Positions 25,132-33,526 of a stretch of DNA of 50,507 nt are shown one piece after another. The notes below the pieces were generated by a model. The model saw nothing but the letters and a program-made list of their open reading frames with translations. It was not told where the DNA came from and ran no database searches. Each line of letters opens with the position of its first letter. The stretch's first letter is position 1. Location of the stretch: assembly GCA_937883775.1 (NCBI GenBank), contig CAKZXZ010000260.1:1-50507 (forward strand), given 5' to 3'. The DNA comes from an uncultured Paracoccaceae bacterium (lineage in GTDB: Bacteria; Pseudomonadota; Alphaproteobacteria; Rhodobacterales; Rhodobacteraceae). The position numbers were made by a program, and so were the translations under genes.

Positions 25132-25416
25132 GCAGCCAAAGCAGCCTTTGGTGCTTGATGCAGGATCTGGGAGGTCTGGGCTCTTCTCGGTCATCGGAGC
25201 TCGTGCGGCGTCAGCCTTGCACTAGACCTGTGCCACCTTCGAGGACGGCCCATTCCTGCCGCTCGCATCTAGATCAGGTTTCTGCAGCTGCAGCCCGCAT
25301 AGCGGACCTTCGACGTTAGCGTTCGTGTGCCCAATCACTTGATCAATGAGCCATCGAACAAAGCCAGTTTTCCTCACTATCTGCTCGGTGGCTGCAAACT
25401 CTTGCGCACATTCATC
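25132..25416. other. Gene-free stretch with a dispersed repeat copy
   Basis: About 285 bases after the LysR gene and before the converging end of the broken SDR gene. It holds the repeat copy at 25281-25313 and otherwise no protein-like frame. GC-rich small inverted segments are present but no clear terminator with a T-run. Confidence 0.4.
25281..25313 (+). repeat. Dispersed intergenic repeat, copy B
   Basis: Contains the palindrome CTGCAGCTGCAG and then CCGCATAGCGGAC, a perfect CCGC/GCGG mini-hairpin, followed by CTTCGA. Layout and length match the copies at 23586 and 29753. Confidence 0.65.
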
Positions 25417-26129
25417 TCACCAGGCGTGTTCGGACCCGTCAGCATTAACAAAACGCCCGTTAGCACGGCTTAGCCCCCTGGAGCGGTATAGGGCCAGAAT
25501 GTCGCTCGCCGTATCTTCAGGCGTACGTTTCGCATTGCCGTCGCCCATGTCGGTTCGCATCCAGCCTGGGTTTAAAGCAACCGCAGCGCGTGATGAGCCC
25601 TGCCATTCCATTGCGAGCGGGTCATTATATTCAGGAGCGCTTTCGAGCCAGCATATCCATAGTGGCCACCCATATCTTTCTCACCGATGGAGCCAAGCCA
25701 GGATGAGATGTTCAAAACGACCGCGTCATCGGTGGGATTTGGGAGCAGTTTCGACACCAGTTCGGTTGGCATAAGGGCGTTGATCCACATGCTCTCTGCG
25801 ACGTTCGTGCCAGAGAAATGGTCGATCTTGAACGTTGACTGGAAATAGTTGGGATCGCCTTTTTTATCTTTCGGATTGAAGCCTGCATTGTTGATTAAAA
25901 GGCTGATCTCTGCCCCGCTGTCATTGATCGTTTTTGTGAGATCGCGCAGGCTTGCGGGGTCCGATAGATCAAGGGCAAGTGGCATATCGACGGTTTCCGA
26001 TGACAGAGCATTGGCATTGCGCGCGGTCCCGATCACGTGCCAGCCTGCGTCGTGAAACTCCGAGGCGATGGCCGCGCCAAGCCCTCTGTTGGCGCCGGTG
26101 ACAAGCACAGTCTTTCCATTTCTTGACAT
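25417..26129 (-). pseudogene. Short-chain dehydrogenase/reductase broken by a frameshift
   Basis: The first frame (from 26129) has 'TGANRGLG' (NAD(P) binding), 'LALDLSDPAS', 'LLINNAGFN' and the catalytic 'GYAGSK' (Tyr-x-x-x-Lys). It then loses sense after 'TRS' near 25617 and stops at 25572. The second frame (from about 25611) continues with 'MEWQGSSRAAVALNPGWMRTDMG' up to 25417, the normal SDR end. A single missing base, e.g. GCA to CA, near 25612-25617 explains it. The AGGAG site 7 bases before ATG 26129 and the position after the DMT gene show it was the last gene of a LysR-controlled operon. Confidence 0.82.
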
Positions 26130-26139
26130 TCGCTTTCTC

Positions 26140-26577
26140 CTAATACGTCTTGATGGCCACGATGCCGGCCACCATCATGGCGAGGCCGACGGCCCGTCCA
26201 GCGCCGAGTGTGTGTTGCGGATTGCCAAAGGCGCAAAAGTGATCCAGCGCCGATGCCACGCAGAGCTGTCCTATGAGGATCAGGCCTATTGTCAGGCCAA
26301 CGCCCAGCTTTGGTGTGATGATCACAATCGCCACAATATAGCCTGTCGCGATGAGGCCGCCGAGCCACACCATGCGCGGTGCGCTGAGCATTTCGGACAG
26401 GCTTGGTTTTGTCACCGCGACGATCATCGCTAGCACGACTGTTCCTGTCAAAAACACGATAAATGAAGCGGTAAATGCGTTGCGGGTGACCCCGCCCAAC
26501 TGGCCATTGAAGACCAATCGGAGGGGGACAAACGCACCGGTGATGAATGCCGCCAGTATGAGGGACCACTGGGTCAT
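26140..26577 (-). CDS. DMT-superfamily small membrane transporter (YdcZ/DUF606-like)
   Basis: A 145-residue protein with five hydrophobic helices, 'LILAAFITGAFVPLRLVFNGQLGG' at the start, 'FIVFLTGTVVLAMIVAV' and 'AVGLAMMVAGIVAI' at the end. This matches the half-size DUF606/YdcZ group of drug/metabolite transporters, which work as dimers. The substrate is unknown. It starts in the stop of the DJ-1/PfpI-like gene (ATGA) and ends 10 bases before the SDR gene. Confidence 0.8.
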   Translation of the reverse strand: MTQWSLILAAFITGAFVPLRLVFNGQLGGVTRNAFTASFIVFLTGTVVLAMIVAVTKPSLSEMLSAPRMVWLGGLIATGYIVAIVIITPKLGVGLTIGLILIGQLCVASALDHFCAFGNPQHTLGAGRAVGLAMMVAGIVAIKTY

Positions 26578-27290
26578 GACAGCACGGCGATGACTTCACG
26601 TGCCGCAGCTGCCGCCGAGACCTGTTGTTGGCCTGTCACCAGGTTTCCATCGCGAATGGCGTGTTCTTCCAAGGCTCCGGCAACATCGAACTGCGTGTCA
26701 GCGAGTTTGCGGGCTTCCGTTTCGATCCAGAAGGGTTGGATTTTTTTACCAATCGCGTTTTCGGCATATTCCTCTTCCGAGTTTGCGAACCCAGTCCAGC
26801 GCTTCCCTTTGACTAGAAGATCGCCATTCGAAAGCCGCGTCTTCAAGAGGATACAGGTGCCGTGGCAGACAGCAGCAGTCACCTTTCCGCTTTCGTAGAA
26901 GTCAGCCACAAAACTGTGAACCCGTTCATTGTCGATCATCGTCACCATCGGGCCCTGACCGCCGACGACAAAAAGTGCGTCATAGTCGGATGCTGTGATG
27001 TCTGACAGCGCAGGCGTGTCTGAGATCAGCTGCATTTTGTTGGGGTCGTTCTTGAAGGCGAGAGAGATGGTATCCTGAACCGAATAGCCGCTCTCGTCCT
27101 CCGGGTCGGAATAGCCATCAGCTTCCAATTTGCCGCCGTCTGGCGAGGCGATCCGGATATCGTAACCTGCTTCCGCAAAAACCTCGTAGGCGTGGGACAG
27201 TTCGGCCCACCAGAAGCCGATGGGCCAATGCGTGACGGGCGACACCGCTGGATTTGAGACGATCATCAGTATTTTCTTGGAAGTACTCAT
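26574..27290 (-). CDS. DJ-1/PfpI-superfamily protein (type 1 glutamine amidotransferase-like)
   Basis: A 238-residue protein of the Hsp31/PfpI-like group. It contains 'THWPIGFWWAELSHAYEVFAEAGYDIRIASPDGG' at the start, 'ALFVVGGQGPM' and the nucleophile elbow 'AAVCHGTCILL' (Cys at about 140). Family members act as glyoxalases, deglycases or chaperones. The second ATG (27290) is chosen because AAGGAG lies 7 bases before it. It opens the operon with the DMT and SDR genes and is divergent from a LysR gene. Confidence 0.85.
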   Translation of the reverse strand: MSTSKKILMIVSNPAVSPVTHWPIGFWWAELSHAYEVFAEAGYDIRIASPDGGKLEADGYSDPEDESGYSVQDTISLAFKNDPNKMQLISDTPALSDITASDYDALFVVGGQGPMVTMIDNERVHSFVADFYESGKVTAAVCHGTCILLKTRLSNGDLLVKGKRWTGFANSEEEYAENAIGKKIQPFWIETEARKLADTQFDVAGALEEHAIRDGNLVTGQQQVSAAAAAREVIAVLS

Positions 27291-27346
27291 TTTCATTCTC
27301 CTTGATGCACGACCCAGATAGCCGGCCGCATCAATAGGAATGGACG

Positions 27347-27370
27347 TGCATTGATATGATTGCTAATGCA
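27347..27370. promoter_or_regulatory. Inverted repeat between divergent PfpI-like and LysR genes
   Basis: TGCATT and AATGCA flank 12 bases, 8 bases before the LysR start. The position and symmetry are those of a LysR-type operator shared by the divergent pair. Confidence 0.5.
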
Positions 27371-27378
27371 TTCGGATC

Positions 27379-28299
27379 ATGTCTGACTTTAGTGACACTC
27401 AAGTCCGCCGCCTCGACTTTATGCTGCTGTTGGTGCTGCGCGAAGGCGTCAGACAACATAAATTGTCGAGCGTGGCGGAGACGCTCGGTGTCACCCAGAC
27501 GGCCATCAGCCATTCTGTTGCGCGGTTGCGGGAGCTTTTTGACGACGAGCTGTTCATCAGACGGCCCCACGGGGTCGAGCCGACAGCACGCGCCGTCGCA
27601 TTGGCCAGCGTCGCAGAAGCGGTGATAGAGGCAGCTGCGTCGATGCTGGTGGATCCAACACCGTTCGATCCATCCACCGTGAACCGGACCGTGCGCGTGT
27701 GCACTCTCGACTACGAAGTGACGCTAATGTCAGGCGTGATCGAGGCACTCAGGAAGGAGGCGCCGGGCGTTCGGCTAGAGTTTCGCAGCATGGGAAAAGA
27801 CGCGGCCATTCAGGCATTGGAGCGCGACGAGGCCGATCTGTGGCTTGGGTTTGCCAGGCAACTCCCAGCATCGCTGGAAACGGCCATGTTGTTTGAGGAG
27901 ACCTACAAAGTCGTCTCTCGCCGCAGTCATCCGCGTATTTCGGCGGATATACCGCTCGACCTGGATCTCTTTTGCGAGGAAGCTCACGTTCTTGCGGCAC
28001 CCGGCGGTACGTCGGTTGGCATTGTAGACAAAACCCTGCGCGCTGCTGGGCGCACGCGGACGATAGGCGTGATGACGACAAGCTTTCTATCTGCGCTTGA
28101 CGTGGTCTCCCGCACAGACTTGATCTCCACGGTGCCGTCGCGCCTGGCACAGGCGCAGGCCGAGAGCTTTCGATTGAATATAAACGATCCACCTATCGCG
28201 CCGCGGCCTTTCCAAGTCTCTGCGACATGGCACAAACGTGCGAGCGGTGACGCCGCAATCGGGTGGATGGTTCAAAGACTGAAGGACGCATTGGGGTAA
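27379..28299 (+). CDS. LysR-family transcriptional regulator
   Basis: A 306-residue regulator of the NodD/PA0477-like branch: 'DTQVRRLDFMLLLVLREGVRQHKLSSVAETLGVTQTAISHSVARLRELFDDELFIRR' (about 6-62) is the HTH, with 'ARAVAL' following; the effector domain includes 'VRVCTLDYEVTLM' and 'DEADLWLGFA'. It is divergent from the PfpI-like operon with an 88-base gap holding a clear inverted repeat, so it very likely controls that operon and itself. Confidence 0.9.
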   Translation: MSDFSDTQVRRLDFMLLLVLREGVRQHKLSSVAETLGVTQTAISHSVARLRELFDDELFIRRPHGVEPTARAVALASVAEAVIEAAASMLVDPTPFDPSTVNRTVRVCTLDYEVTLMSGVIEALRKEAPGVRLEFRSMGKDAAIQALERDEADLWLGFARQLPASLETAMLFEETYKVVSRRSHPRISADIPLDLDLFCEEAHVLAAPGGTSVGIVDKTLRAAGRTRTIGVMTTSFLSALDVVSRTDLISTVPSRLAQAQAESFRLNINDPPIAPRPFQVSATWHKRASGDAAIGWMVQRLKDALG

Positions 28300-28511
28300 C
28301 CGAAGTGCATTTTCACAGAAGCCACCGTTCTTGCGCTACGCAGCATCGGTGATTTTGGGCTCAAACCAGACCTCGGCTGCGACGCAGCATCCAGCGCTGA
28401 GTGTTCAGGAAATCCGCCACACACCGCCCAAAATGGCAATCAATCACGGACCCAGAAATTGTAGCGCGGCACCTCCCCAAAACGGACCCTACAAATGGTG
28501 TTGCGCATGAA

Positions 28512-28994
28512 TTACCAATGTCTTGTTGCAGGACCGCCTTTTACGATCCCCGACAAGTTGCTTGTCTGCCATCCAACGTAGAAGTCGCCGGGTTACGGGC
28601 GGACCACTTCGGCACCAACTGTACAAACGTCCATCTTGCTCGCATAGAATGCCACATAGTGGGTGAGAAGCGAGAACTTCGCGGTTGGATCGTCATAGCA
28701 CCACGCCGCGCGTGCCGCTATACGGCACTCCGCAGCTACATCGAAGTATCGAGCTACACCTTTCCACTCGCAATAGCTGTTGCCGTCTTTCGGGATCAAA
28801 TGCCCAGTGATGTCATCAGGCGGAATGTAGTAAGTGGGCGCGTGATGCGTTTCAAGCACCCGAAGCGCGCCGGCTGTGTCGACAATGAGAGTGCCGTGAA
28901 GCACGACAGTAATGCGGTGTGGGACAGGTTCCAACGCCGGTGGGCGCGGGTAATCCTGTACGTTTTCAACGGTCAATGGCTGAGATTGGGTCAA
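28512..28994 (-). pseudogene. DUF427 protein broken by one in-frame TAA
   Basis: The open part (28593-28994) carries the DUF427 pattern: 'DTAGALRVLETHHAPTYYIPPDDI', 'CEWKGVARYFDV' and 'AAWCYDDPTAKFSLLTHYVAFYAS'. It ends 'GAEVVRP' then TAA at 28593-28595. Reading on in the same frame gives 'PGDFYVGWQTSNLSG' and 'GGPATRHW' followed by a stop at 28512, exactly the expected DUF427 tail. CAA (Gln) to TAA is the simplest lesion. The domain's function is unknown. Confidence 0.82.
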
Positions 28995-29299
28995 GATGAT
29001 TGGTCCACTCCAAAAATACGCATACGATATAATGCCGAGCCTTCATTTGCCCATCGGTTAGGTCGAAGTACCGCATCAGACTACCTTGCAGCCTATGGTC
29101 GATCTTGAGAGTCGTCTTTGAATACTGCGCGCGCCTCCCGCTTTCCGGACTGTCCGGCTTCCAGTAGGGTCAGAAGACAAGAAGTCCTGAGTGGGCAAAT
29201 TTTGAAACTGTTCTTCTTTTCAGTCACTGACATATGACGTGAAACAAAATGCCGACGAAAATATGCATCTGCAAATTCGAGTGCTTGAGGCAATAGCTA
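28995..29299. other. Gene-free stretch
   Basis: About 300 bases between the DUF427 pseudogene and the GFA gene. The frames on either strand lack protein character, and no RNA or repeat is seen. Confidence 0.35.
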
Positions 29300-29695
29300 A
29301 TGAGACTTAATGGTAGCTGCGCGTGCGGGGCTGTTCGATATCAAGTTAGGGGCTCCCCCTTTTCGGCGGTGCACTGCCATTGCGAAAGCTGCCGTAGGGC
29401 GACCGGATCGCCGATGACAAGTTACTTTGGCGTAGCTCGGGCACAAGTCACATGGAAAGGCGTGCGCAGTTTTTGGAATTCTTCGCCAGGCGTCACGCGC
29501 GGCTCTTGCAGTGAATGCGGAACTCCGATGCATTACATGAGCACTCGCTGGCCTGGAGAAATACACCTGGTCGCTGTCACCCTGGATGACCCGACACTCT
29601 ATAAGCCAACCGCGCACGTGCATTGGGCGAAGCGTCTACTTTGGCTCACTTTGGATGACGACCTACCAAGACATGATGACCGTGCCCCCGGATGA
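29300..29695 (+). CDS. GFA-family zinc protein (Gfa/CENP-V domain)
   Basis: A 131-residue protein with the cysteine pattern of glutathione-dependent formaldehyde-activating enzymes: 'CACGAVRY' (about 7-14), 'CHCESCRRATG' (about 26-36) and 'CSECGTPM' (about 70-77). These bind one structural and one catalytic zinc. Most members of the family are not proven to handle formaldehyde, so the substrate is open. The C-terminal 'TAHVHWAKRLLWL' is typical. It stands alone in the plus direction. Confidence 0.88.
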   Translation: MRLNGSCACGAVRYQVRGSPFSAVHCHCESCRRATGSPMTSYFGVARAQVTWKGVRSFWNSSPGVTRGSCSECGTPMHYMSTRWPGEIHLVAVTLDDPTLYKPTAHVHWAKRLLWLTLDDDLPRHDDRAPG

Positions 29696-30061
29696 ACAAC
29701 TAAGTGTTTGGTGGATAACGGCCCTTTGCGGACCTTCGACCTACCTTCAAGATGCTGCGATCGCAGCCCGCATTGCGGACATTCGTTCAACCTGCAGCAT
29801 TTCACTCGACTTGAACTAACACTTCGCGAACGAAGACGTCGTTGGACGTGGTACCGACACCGAGCTTGCACTTCGAAGGCTGCGGCGCAGCCAATCGACC
29901 TGTATTCTAACTGCAGGTGCATGGCTTTGCTTGTTTCACATTTCTTTGATGCCATGATTAGGTGAAAGCCTTTCGTTGTTTTCACCACGTCACCGGTGGC
30001 CCCTGCGTTGCGGGCAAGCTACAATCTCGAAAGATCAATAACAGATTCAGTAAGTAGACCG
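29696..30061. other. Gene-free stretch with a dispersed repeat copy
   Basis: About 365 bases between the GFA gene and the zinc-ribbon gene. It contains the best copy of the double-hairpin repeat (29753-29785) and a related GGCCCTTTGCGGACCTTCGAC stretch just before it, but no convincing gene. The upstream part of the next frame (from GTG 29996) lies here and is unlikely to be coding. Confidence 0.45.
29753..29785 (+). repeat. Dispersed intergenic repeat, copy C
   Basis: Contains the perfect palindrome GCTGCGATCGCAGC directly followed by CCGCATTGCGG, a second perfect mini-hairpin, and ends ACATTCG. This is the most intact of the four copies. Confidence 0.7.
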
Positions 30062-31255
30062 ATGCAGGCAATGGCGTATTACAATCAAGATTTCAAAGAG
30101 GTTGCCCACTGCGGTGCCAATACCACGATAAATATCGCATGCGATGACGAAGGGCGAAAGGGCGCGGCGTTTGGAATTGTCGGGCGTAGTCCGGGGCCGA
30201 TGACTGCCGTTGGCGTCTACATCTTACTCCCCCATGGAATTCCAGTGTCTGATTTCAAACTGGGGGGAATTGGCCAACCGTTTGATCCGCCACCACCTGA
30301 GGGATGTGTTCCGGCAATCATAGGGTCCGACTCGCTTGGATGCTGGGGCCACCAATGCCCGCAGTGTAATGGATACTTCCGCAACGGAAACCATGCTGCA
30401 ATTTATCCGCAGACTTGTCCTTATTGCGGCCTGAGAACAGCAGCATTTCAATTTCTCACACCGGCACAACGACGGTTTTTAGCCTACCTCGCGGAAACAT
30501 TGGAGTTAGAACTAGCCGCACCCGATGAAAAAGGGACAGAGCGACAAGTAGAAATCGACATGGAAAGCATCGTCAAACAGGCCGCAGATGAACCCAAGCC
30601 CGATTTCTACTACGCGTCACAGACCCAACAGACGCGATACAAGTGTGATCACTGCGGCGAGTTTAACGATATCAGGGGACTCTATGGCTACTGCGCCGCC
30701 TGTGGGTGGAGAAATAACGTACAGATGCTTTCTGGTAGGCTTGAAGAAATCAGGCAATCTCTAAATGAGGGACAAACGCAACCAGAGGCAGCCGTAGGCC
30801 AAAGCGTCTCTGCATTCGATGCAGCTTGCCGTGACTTTGCCAAGCAACTTGTGCGCCGGACTCCGATGAAGGCCGCGCGGAAAGAAGCGCTTTTTAGATT
30901 AGTCTTTCATGACATTGAGTCGGAAACATTCAAACGTTTGAAAGACTTTTTCGACCTGAACCCGCTGAAAGGATTAGCCGGTAAAGATACCAGCTTTATC
31001 CGGTTGATGATGGAGCGAAGGCACGTCTTTGAACACAATGCGGGCGTTATAGACAGTAGATACGTCGAACGCAGCGGCGATGATGATGCAGTAGAAGGAA
31101 ACTTATTGCGTGAGAACCGCGAAAATGCGCATCGCCTGATTGGATTGCTTGCACGTATCGCAAGCAATGTTGACAGTGACTTCCATGAGATTTTCCCACC
31201 GACTGAGTGGCCAATCAAGTATTTCAAAGAGAGGCAAGAAAGGGCGTCACGGTAG
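30062..31255 (+). CDS. Zinc-ribbon protein with a HEPN-like C-terminus, unknown
   Basis: A 397-residue protein. After a beta-rich N-terminal part (about 1-95) come two zinc ribbons: 'CPQC...CPYC' (about 99-125) and 'CDHC...CAAC' (about 198-220). The C-terminal third (about 255-390) is helical with 'RRHVFEHNAGVIDSRYV', matching the R-x4-6-H motif and the 'H-N-x-G' context of HEPN ribonuclease-type domains. HEPN proteins are frequent in toxin and defence systems. ATG 30062 is preferred to the upstream GTG. It is near the island's integrase in a run of unknown genes. Function not established. Confidence 0.6.
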   Translation: MQAMAYYNQDFKEVAHCGANTTINIACDDEGRKGAAFGIVGRSPGPMTAVGVYILLPHGIPVSDFKLGGIGQPFDPPPPEGCVPAIIGSDSLGCWGHQCPQCNGYFRNGNHAAIYPQTCPYCGLRTAAFQFLTPAQRRFLAYLAETLELELAAPDEKGTERQVEIDMESIVKQAADEPKPDFYYASQTQQTRYKCDHCGEFNDIRGLYGYCAACGWRNNVQMLSGRLEEIRQSLNEGQTQPEAAVGQSVSAFDAACRDFAKQLVRRTPMKAARKEALFRLVFHDIESETFKRLKDFFDLNPLKGLAGKDTSFIRLMMERRHVFEHNAGVIDSRYVERSGDDDAVEGNLLRENRENAHRLIGLLARIASNVDSDFHEIFPPTEWPIKYFKERQERASR

Positions 31256-31324
31256 CTGTGCGTACAAGCCAGAAGAATAAATCTGAGTTAACCGAAAATT
31301 CGCATATAGTGGGAGAAATCAGGA

Positions 31325-31768
31325 ATGACAAAGCTTGGCGCAAAAGACAAACTCGCGGAAAAGGTGCTTGTCCGCACAATCAATGAATTGCTACGGCGCG
31401 ACAAATTCGGGCTGACGCCCGACGAAAATAATTTCGAAGATTCGCCAACGATTGAATTTGAGATGGATGGAATTCCGGCAGTCGCTCACGCGCATGATGC
31501 TGGGCACGGTGAAATTTCAATCAAAGTCGCGCTATGGCCTTCCGATCAAGGAAATAAGTTTATCGCCGCCGCCTTATCGGGATCAGCCATGCGCAGGAAA
31601 ATGGGCGGCTTCTATACGTCAGCGTGGCTGGAACGGAAAGACAGCGCATGGCTGCAAACGTCCAACGGCCTGACGGCCTCATGCGCCAAAGACAGACGCA
31701 AAGATGTGGAAGCTCTGCCATGGGAAGAGCCTAACGGTTTCGGTGCAGAAGGAAAATTCTACCTTTAG
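31325..31768 (+). CDS. 147-residue protein of unknown function
   Basis: A soluble mixed alpha/beta protein beginning 'MTKLGAKDKLAEKVLVRTINELLRRDKFGL'. It follows the HEPN-like gene by 69 bases on the same strand, so co-transcription is likely. Its stop overlaps the stop of the oppositely directed coiled-coil gene by four bases. No domain was recognised. If the HEPN-like protein is a toxin, this would be the natural candidate partner, but nothing in its sequence proves it. Confidence 0.55.
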   Translation: MTKLGAKDKLAEKVLVRTINELLRRDKFGLTPDENNFEDSPTIEFEMDGIPAVAHAHDAGHGEISIKVALWPSDQGNKFIAAALSGSAMRRKMGGFYTSAWLERKDSAWLQTSNGLTASCAKDRRKDVEALPWEEPNGFGAEGKFYL

Positions 31769-32895
31769 TCGGCTATCGGAGTGGTATCATCGGCGGGCGG
31801 TTGCAAAGCCCTCAGACCTTCCAAGATCGCTGTTGCAGTCGCCTCATCTGACGCCGCGATAGCATCTATCAAGCGTTCTGTCTGCGCCGCGTCAGCGGCC
31901 TGCATTGCACCAATCTCAGTTTGTAGGCCGATGACCGTTTGTTGCAGCGCCTCTGCCTCACGATTTGGCAGATATGTATTCGCGGCATATTGCGCACCAA
32001 AAACAAGGAATGGAATAAGGATGGCAGCCCATATTGCGCCCTTACCAAGTCGGATCGCATCCGCTGCCGCTTCATCGTTCTTCGACGCAGCTTCTTTGAA
32101 GTCTTTCAGAAATTCCGCCGCCGCCAATTGAAGCTCTGTCGCAGTCTGTGCGGACGTTTCGGCAACGTGCGAGATTTGGTCAAAGCGCTGTTCAATGCGC
32201 TCAAGGCGCTTGTTTGTCTCGATAAGCGGGTTTTCAATTCGTGGCAGATCAATGACCGGTGGCATTACTTCAAGCCGATCATTGTGCAGCTGGTCCAAGA
32301 TGCTTTGTTGTTCAGCAATACCGGCGGCAATGCGTGAAAAAGAGGAATCTTCGCCTAAACCAAGCCCACGCATTCTATCTTGCAGACCTGACGCCGCTAA
32401 CGCGGCTGCGCCAGTAGCCCTTGTCAGGCTGTCCATGTAGCCTTCTGGTAGCCTCCCTAATGCGGCTTTCCTGGCTTCTTCAATTGCCGCATCTTCAGCG
32501 TTGATTTGGTCGAAGACGCCTGCGCCCGTGATGGTGGACAGATGATCTTGGATACCGCTTGTCGCCAAGTCGCTCATGACGTCCCTGACTTGATCCTGCA
32601 CGCTGGTGATACTGCTGGCATTAATCGCGTCTTGTATGCTGTCAATTCCGCTGGCTTTGATCGCATCTTGCAGACTGTTCACGGAACCCATGGCTTCCCG
32701 CACACCGCTGACGCCGCCGATGCCGCGCAACGCGTCCTTCATGACGGCGCTTCCTTCCGTCATTTCCTTGAATTGCTCCCTCAGGCGTTCATCCGCATCC
32801 ACCCGCTCTTCATCGCTCACGTCCATGTTTAACTTGGAAATGTCGAAACTTTTGGGTATCTCATCGCCGGTGTCATTATCATTCATCGCCGACAC
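31765..32895 (-). CDS. Coiled-coil protein with internal repeats and one C-terminal membrane helix
   Basis: A 376-residue protein. The N-terminal half is polar with short degenerate repeats around 'SLQDAIKASG', 'SIQDAINASS' and 'SVQDQVRDVM' (about 72-115). The centre is a long coiled coil (about 195-275), then comes one hydrophobic helix 'AIWAAILIPFLVFGAQYAA' (about 283-302) and a final coiled region. It converges on the 147-residue gene. No family recognised. The architecture suggests a membrane-tethered oligomer, as seen for effectors or partners in some defence systems. Confidence 0.55.
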   Translation of the reverse strand: MSAMNDNDTGDEIPKSFDISKLNMDVSDEERVDADERLREQFKEMTEGSAVMKDALRGIGGVSGVREAMGSVNSLQDAIKASGIDSIQDAINASSITSVQDQVRDVMSDLATSGIQDHLSTITGAGVFDQINAEDAAIEEARKAALGRLPEGYMDSLTRATGAAALAASGLQDRMRGLGLGEDSSFSRIAAGIAEQQSILDQLHNDRLEVMPPVIDLPRIENPLIETNKRLERIEQRFDQISHVAETSAQTATELQLAAAEFLKDFKEAASKNDEAAADAIRLGKGAIWAAILIPFLVFGAQYAANTYLPNREAEALQQTVIGLQTEIGAMQAADAAQTERLIDAIAASDEATATAILEGLRALQPPADDTTPIAD

Positions 32896-33220
32896 CTTGT
32901 CGTCGCCTCACCGCTTTCCAAATGATATAGTGTCTGCTGTTGGCATATACTAGTTTTCAGGGTCAAAGTTTGTGGAACCCAACTCAACGGCAGCTTTTCG
33001 AGTTTCAAAGGAGCCATTTTGCGAGCGCAGCGAATGACCGGTTCCCGCCCAGCGGATGGTTAGTGAAATGATGTGATACGCACTTAAAAAGACGTTTCCC
33101 TTTCAGAATCGAACAATAACAAGAACCCAAACCCGAAGAGCGCTGATCGAAGAAATTCTTCTTTGCAACAGGGTGCAAATTACCCTCATGTTGGCATGCT
33201 GGGAAAGGACCCAAAACATA
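32896..33220. other. Gene-free stretch
   Basis: About 325 bases between the coiled-coil gene start and the end of the small gene at 33221. It should hold the promoter of the coiled-coil gene. A GC-rich piece near 33018-33060 resembles degenerate roseobacter intergenic DNA. No gene is seen. Confidence 0.35.
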
Positions 33221-33526
33221 TCAGCCGTCTCGAAAAGCTTGCATGACCTGGATGAAAGCCTGGCGTTCGGCCTCTGCGCGGGACATGCCCGCATTGTACT
33301 GCAGGATCGCCGCGCGCTCTTCGAAGGCGTCAAGGGCGACAGGATCAAGCGCCATGTACTCTGCGACAAGCGACTTCTGCGACAAATCGGATTTCCGTAA
33401 TTGCGTCAGAGTGTTGTCTGTCGCAATCTGCGCCTGACATCCCGCGTTTGTCGCAGCTTCCCGTCTCGGCGGTGACAATGCTAGGTTGTCAGTCACATCC
33501 ATGTCGAAGGTAAGAAGCTTATACAT
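33221..33526 (-). CDS. 101-residue protein downstream of the DUF3987 gene
   Basis: A small polar, helix-rich protein starting 'MYKLLTFDMDV' and containing 'AILQYNAGMSRAEAERQAF', a segment common to small proteins that end mobile-element replication operons in proteobacteria. The ATG at 33526 overlaps the DUF3987 stop by 8 bases, which sets the start and shows co-translation. No function is known. Confidence 0.6.
   Translation of the reverse strand: MYKLLTFDMDVTDNLALSPPRREAATNAGCQAQIATDNTLTQLRKSDLSQKSLVAEYMALDPVALDAFEERAAILQYNAGMSRAEAERQAFIQVMQAFRDG

Noticed and set aside
28401-29108. Long plus-strand frame of 235 codons
   Set aside because: It is antisense to the recognisable DUF427 pseudogene, whose motifs explain the coding signal.
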